64,000 bases of DNA, taken from contig CAKAKS010000066.1 of assembly GCA_916700875.1 (NCBI GenBank), positions 17,108,361 through 17,172,360 on the forward strand, in the 5' to 3' direction. A program made the position numbers and the translations under genes. Under the pieces are notes generated by a model, which was given only the letters and a program-made list of their open reading frames with translations, had not been told where the DNA came from and did no database searches. The DNA is from Sebastes aleutianus. Taxonomy: Eukaryota; Chordata; Actinopteri; Perciformes; Sebastidae. Positions 62,068 to 64,000 of this stretch are shown here, piece after piece. Positions within the stretch are counted from its first letter, which is position 1. The number at the start of each line of letters is the position of its first letter.

Positions 62068-62208
62068 AAATATATATAGGCTACAATCTCATTTAGTTTG
62101 GTGAACGACAGTGTGGACGACACTTAATAAAATTGCTGCCAGCAGCACCCCTGGGATCCTCCTCAAGGACCCATGGAGGACCCTGGACACTTGCATCTCT
62201 GAGAGCCA
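62068..62208 (+). repeat. Short direct duplication, right copy
   Basis: Matches 61455-61595, 613 bases upstream. It abuts the probable promoter/5' UTR of candidate exon C, so one copy may be part of that regulatory region. Confidence 0.85.
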
Positions 62209-62745
62209 TAAATGACAGCTCGCTCTCTGCTGCGCGCAGATTAGGAACACACACACACGCACCCGCCTCCTCAGAAACAGCTTTCGGTTGGTCCATCAGT
62301 CGGTCACTCTTTATCCTCCTCCTGTGCTGCTGCCGGTGTTGTGTTTGTGTGTGTGTGAATCCGGACTGGAGCTCTCTCTGGAGCTACCAGGACGACGACG
62401 ACAATGATGAAGATGATGATGAAGACACCACAGAGAGAGGTTGAAACACATGACCGCTGCTGTTCCCACATTGCCAGGAGGAGGAGGAGTGGAGGGGTTT
62501 GTGTTTTTTTCTGCTGCGGATCCGTATAACAACTTCTTCTAAAGGTTCATAAACGGAGGCGGTTTTTCGGTGGATTTTTTCACTGGGTATTTATTTCATT
62601 TAGCCTGTAAATGGAGCTGCTCCAAAGGGGAAATCTGAGTTAAGGTATTAGTGCGTAAAGGGACGTATTATAACGGACCTTTGGTGCTGCGTAAAGCTGC
62701 CAGTTTTGGAGAGTTGGAGAAGCGCCTCTTTTGGATCATCATAGG

Positions 62746-62769
62746 ATGAACAACTCAAAGAATCAAATG
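62746..62769 (+). CDS. Candidate alternative first coding exon C (8 aa), gene unidentified
   Basis: ATG 62746 (AGGATGA context) opens MNNSKNQM and ends at the donor ATG|GTAAGATT (cut after 62769, phase 0). The upstream 500 bases look like a promoter and 5' UTR: CpG-containing (GCTGCGCGCAG near 62230), trinucleotide GACGACGACGAC and GATGAAGATGATGATGAAG runs, then a stretch with several GTAAAG(G/C) phrases. Very short coding first exons are common in vertebrates. The phase matches exons A and B, which supports, but does not prove, one gene with three promoters. The donor is the strongest element of this call. Confidence 0.42.
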
Positions 62770-64000
62770 GTAAGATTTGTTGTTTTTTGTTTGTTGGAAA
62801 AGATTCAGAGGACTTTTAGATGAAATGGAAAATGACAGTCAGCTGTATAGCCTCTAAGACACGTCACACTTCTCGAGGTTAATTCGTCACCGTCAGATCA
62901 AGCAGCTCTAGAGGCTACCTATGATCCTTTTGAGACTTCTCATTGGATCCACTATTGATTGTTGAAAGTCTATACCAAGATAATGTGCTGTTTTTAGCTT
63001 GTTTGGAGAGACGTCACTATTGAAAACCTCGACATTTCAAAGTTGTTTATCTCTCAAGTCTGCATTCCTGATTGGACCTAATCAAAATAAATAACTTCTG
63101 ATGAATTCGGCTCATGTTTAAATCAAGTAGTTGATTTTATTTATTAATATTCCAACTTTCAGAGTTGGTTCTCACTGCTCTTTACTGCCTCCATGTTTTT
63201 TCATAAGGAAGATTTAGGGAATAGATGAACCAGTTAAATTGTTTAATTGGTGTATAATATGTATGCCGAATTAAAGAGTGTTACCTATTGATTTGTGAAA
63301 TCTGCTATGTCATGTTATACAAGTTATGATTTCTGCTTATAATCACGATTTGTTTTTAAAATGCAAGTTTCTTTAAGGGAGTCTGGTTATGCAATATGCT
63401 ATCCTAAAATGTGCCAGTTGTCTATGAGTAGTAGGTCTACCTTTTTACATCAGGGGATGGTTAAATTAATTACATATCCTGTAGGGACAAAGACCCAATT
63501 CAATTATAATAGCAGCTATTGATTTTGTTCCTTTTGTTTGTCACCTTAAATAACTCACTCTCTCTCTTTCTGTGCCAATGGGTCGCAGGAGGTGACATTA
63601 GTAGGGGGATAGTAACCCTCAATTTCATCTTGTCTGACTGCATTGTGTCATACCACCCAGCCTCTCAGAGTTGGAACAATGTGACAACTGTGGGATATTA
63701 CTGCAGTAATGACTTACATCTCCCAGTCATCACCCTTTCCCCTCTCTTGTGAATAAATCTTTCCTAAACGCCTTGAATTGGCAGCACAAAAATAACCACA
63801 CTTAAAGTGAACACTGGGAGCAGAAACGATTTACATGCGAGAATATTATGCTTTTCATTGCTTTATTTCCCACAGCAATAAAATAATAAAATTCCATGGT
63901 TTTCACATAAAGCTGTTTGGCTCAGAGGATGCCAGTCCACACAGCAAGAGACATGTCTGCTATGCATTCATATATATACTATTTCAAGAAGCTTTCTACT
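62770..64000. other. Intron-like 3' end of window
   Basis: AT-rich sequence without a supported exon. It probably represents the intron following candidate exon C. A 77-codon + frame at 63519-63752 has no exon signals. Confidence 0.45.

Larger units (their letters stand above)
48491..62745. other. Intron-like region between candidate first exons B and C
   Basis: No coding exon is firmly supported. A Pro/Ser-rich open stretch at 54084-54350 is discussed as a finding. Repeats include a MITE at 51339, an inverted pair at 53061 and 56983, GT tracts near 53425 and 53945, a GA tract near 58996, an inverted CCAAT-rich MITE at 60200, and a short duplication (61455 and 62068). The remainder shows no feature I can name. 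Confidence 0.5.

Noticed and set aside
30672..62769. Assigning exons A-C to PDE4D, DLC1, STARD13 or ankyrin genes
   Set aside because: These genes use several short first exons, but no peptide here matches one that I can recall at residue level, so no name is given.
1..64000. CRISPR arrays, operons, prophage, rRNA or tRNA genes
   Set aside because: No regularly spaced repeats, polycistronic frames or cloverleaf/A-B box patterns were noticed. The window is vertebrate chromosomal DNA.

Overview
This window looks like nuclear DNA of a ray-finned fish, probably a percomorph-type teleost. The genes are split by short GT-AG introns (several under 100 bp). The spaces between exons are filled with miniature inverted-repeat transposons (MITEs), LINE 3' tails and microsatellites of kinds common in teleosts. 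No prokaryotic-style operon, CRISPR array, rRNA or recognisable tRNA was seen.

Left part (1-24 kb) holds three genes that can be rebuilt exon by exon. lzts1 (+, coding 2264-9286, 8 coding exons, 656 aa) encodes a postsynaptic coiled-coil scaffold. hspb11/ift25 (-, coding 18732-14517, 5 exons, 134 aa) encodes an intraflagellar transport subunit. smn1 (+, coding 19005-23663, 8 exons, 287 aa) encodes the Survival Motor Neuron protein. lzts1 and hspb11 converge tail to tail across about 5.2 kb. hspb11 and smn1 diverge head to head from a 272-bp interval with two ACGTCA (CRE-type) motifs and an ETS-type motif, which looks like a shared bidirectional promoter.

Right part (24-64 kb) contains no complete gene. 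It holds three short exons on the + strand, at 30672-30782, 48395-48490 and 62746-62769. Each starts with an ATG after a 5'-UTR-like stretch and ends in phase 0 at a good splice donor. They are best read as alternative first exons of one large gene whose common exons lie beyond 64 kb, but I could not identify that gene. The rest is intron-like or intergenic sequence rich in repeats.

The most notable unexplained signals are: a CRE/CCAAT/GC-box cluster followed by a hairpin-rich, donor-ended candidate exon inside the large hspb11 intron (16093-16623); the three candidate first exons, two of which sit just downstream of local duplications; an 800-bp duplication (31.25 and 41.48 kb); a MITE family carrying CCAAT motifs; and lzts1 introns lying at AG|GT proto-splice sites. 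Gene identities rest on recognising protein families from memory. Repeat family names are inferred from structure, with no database search.
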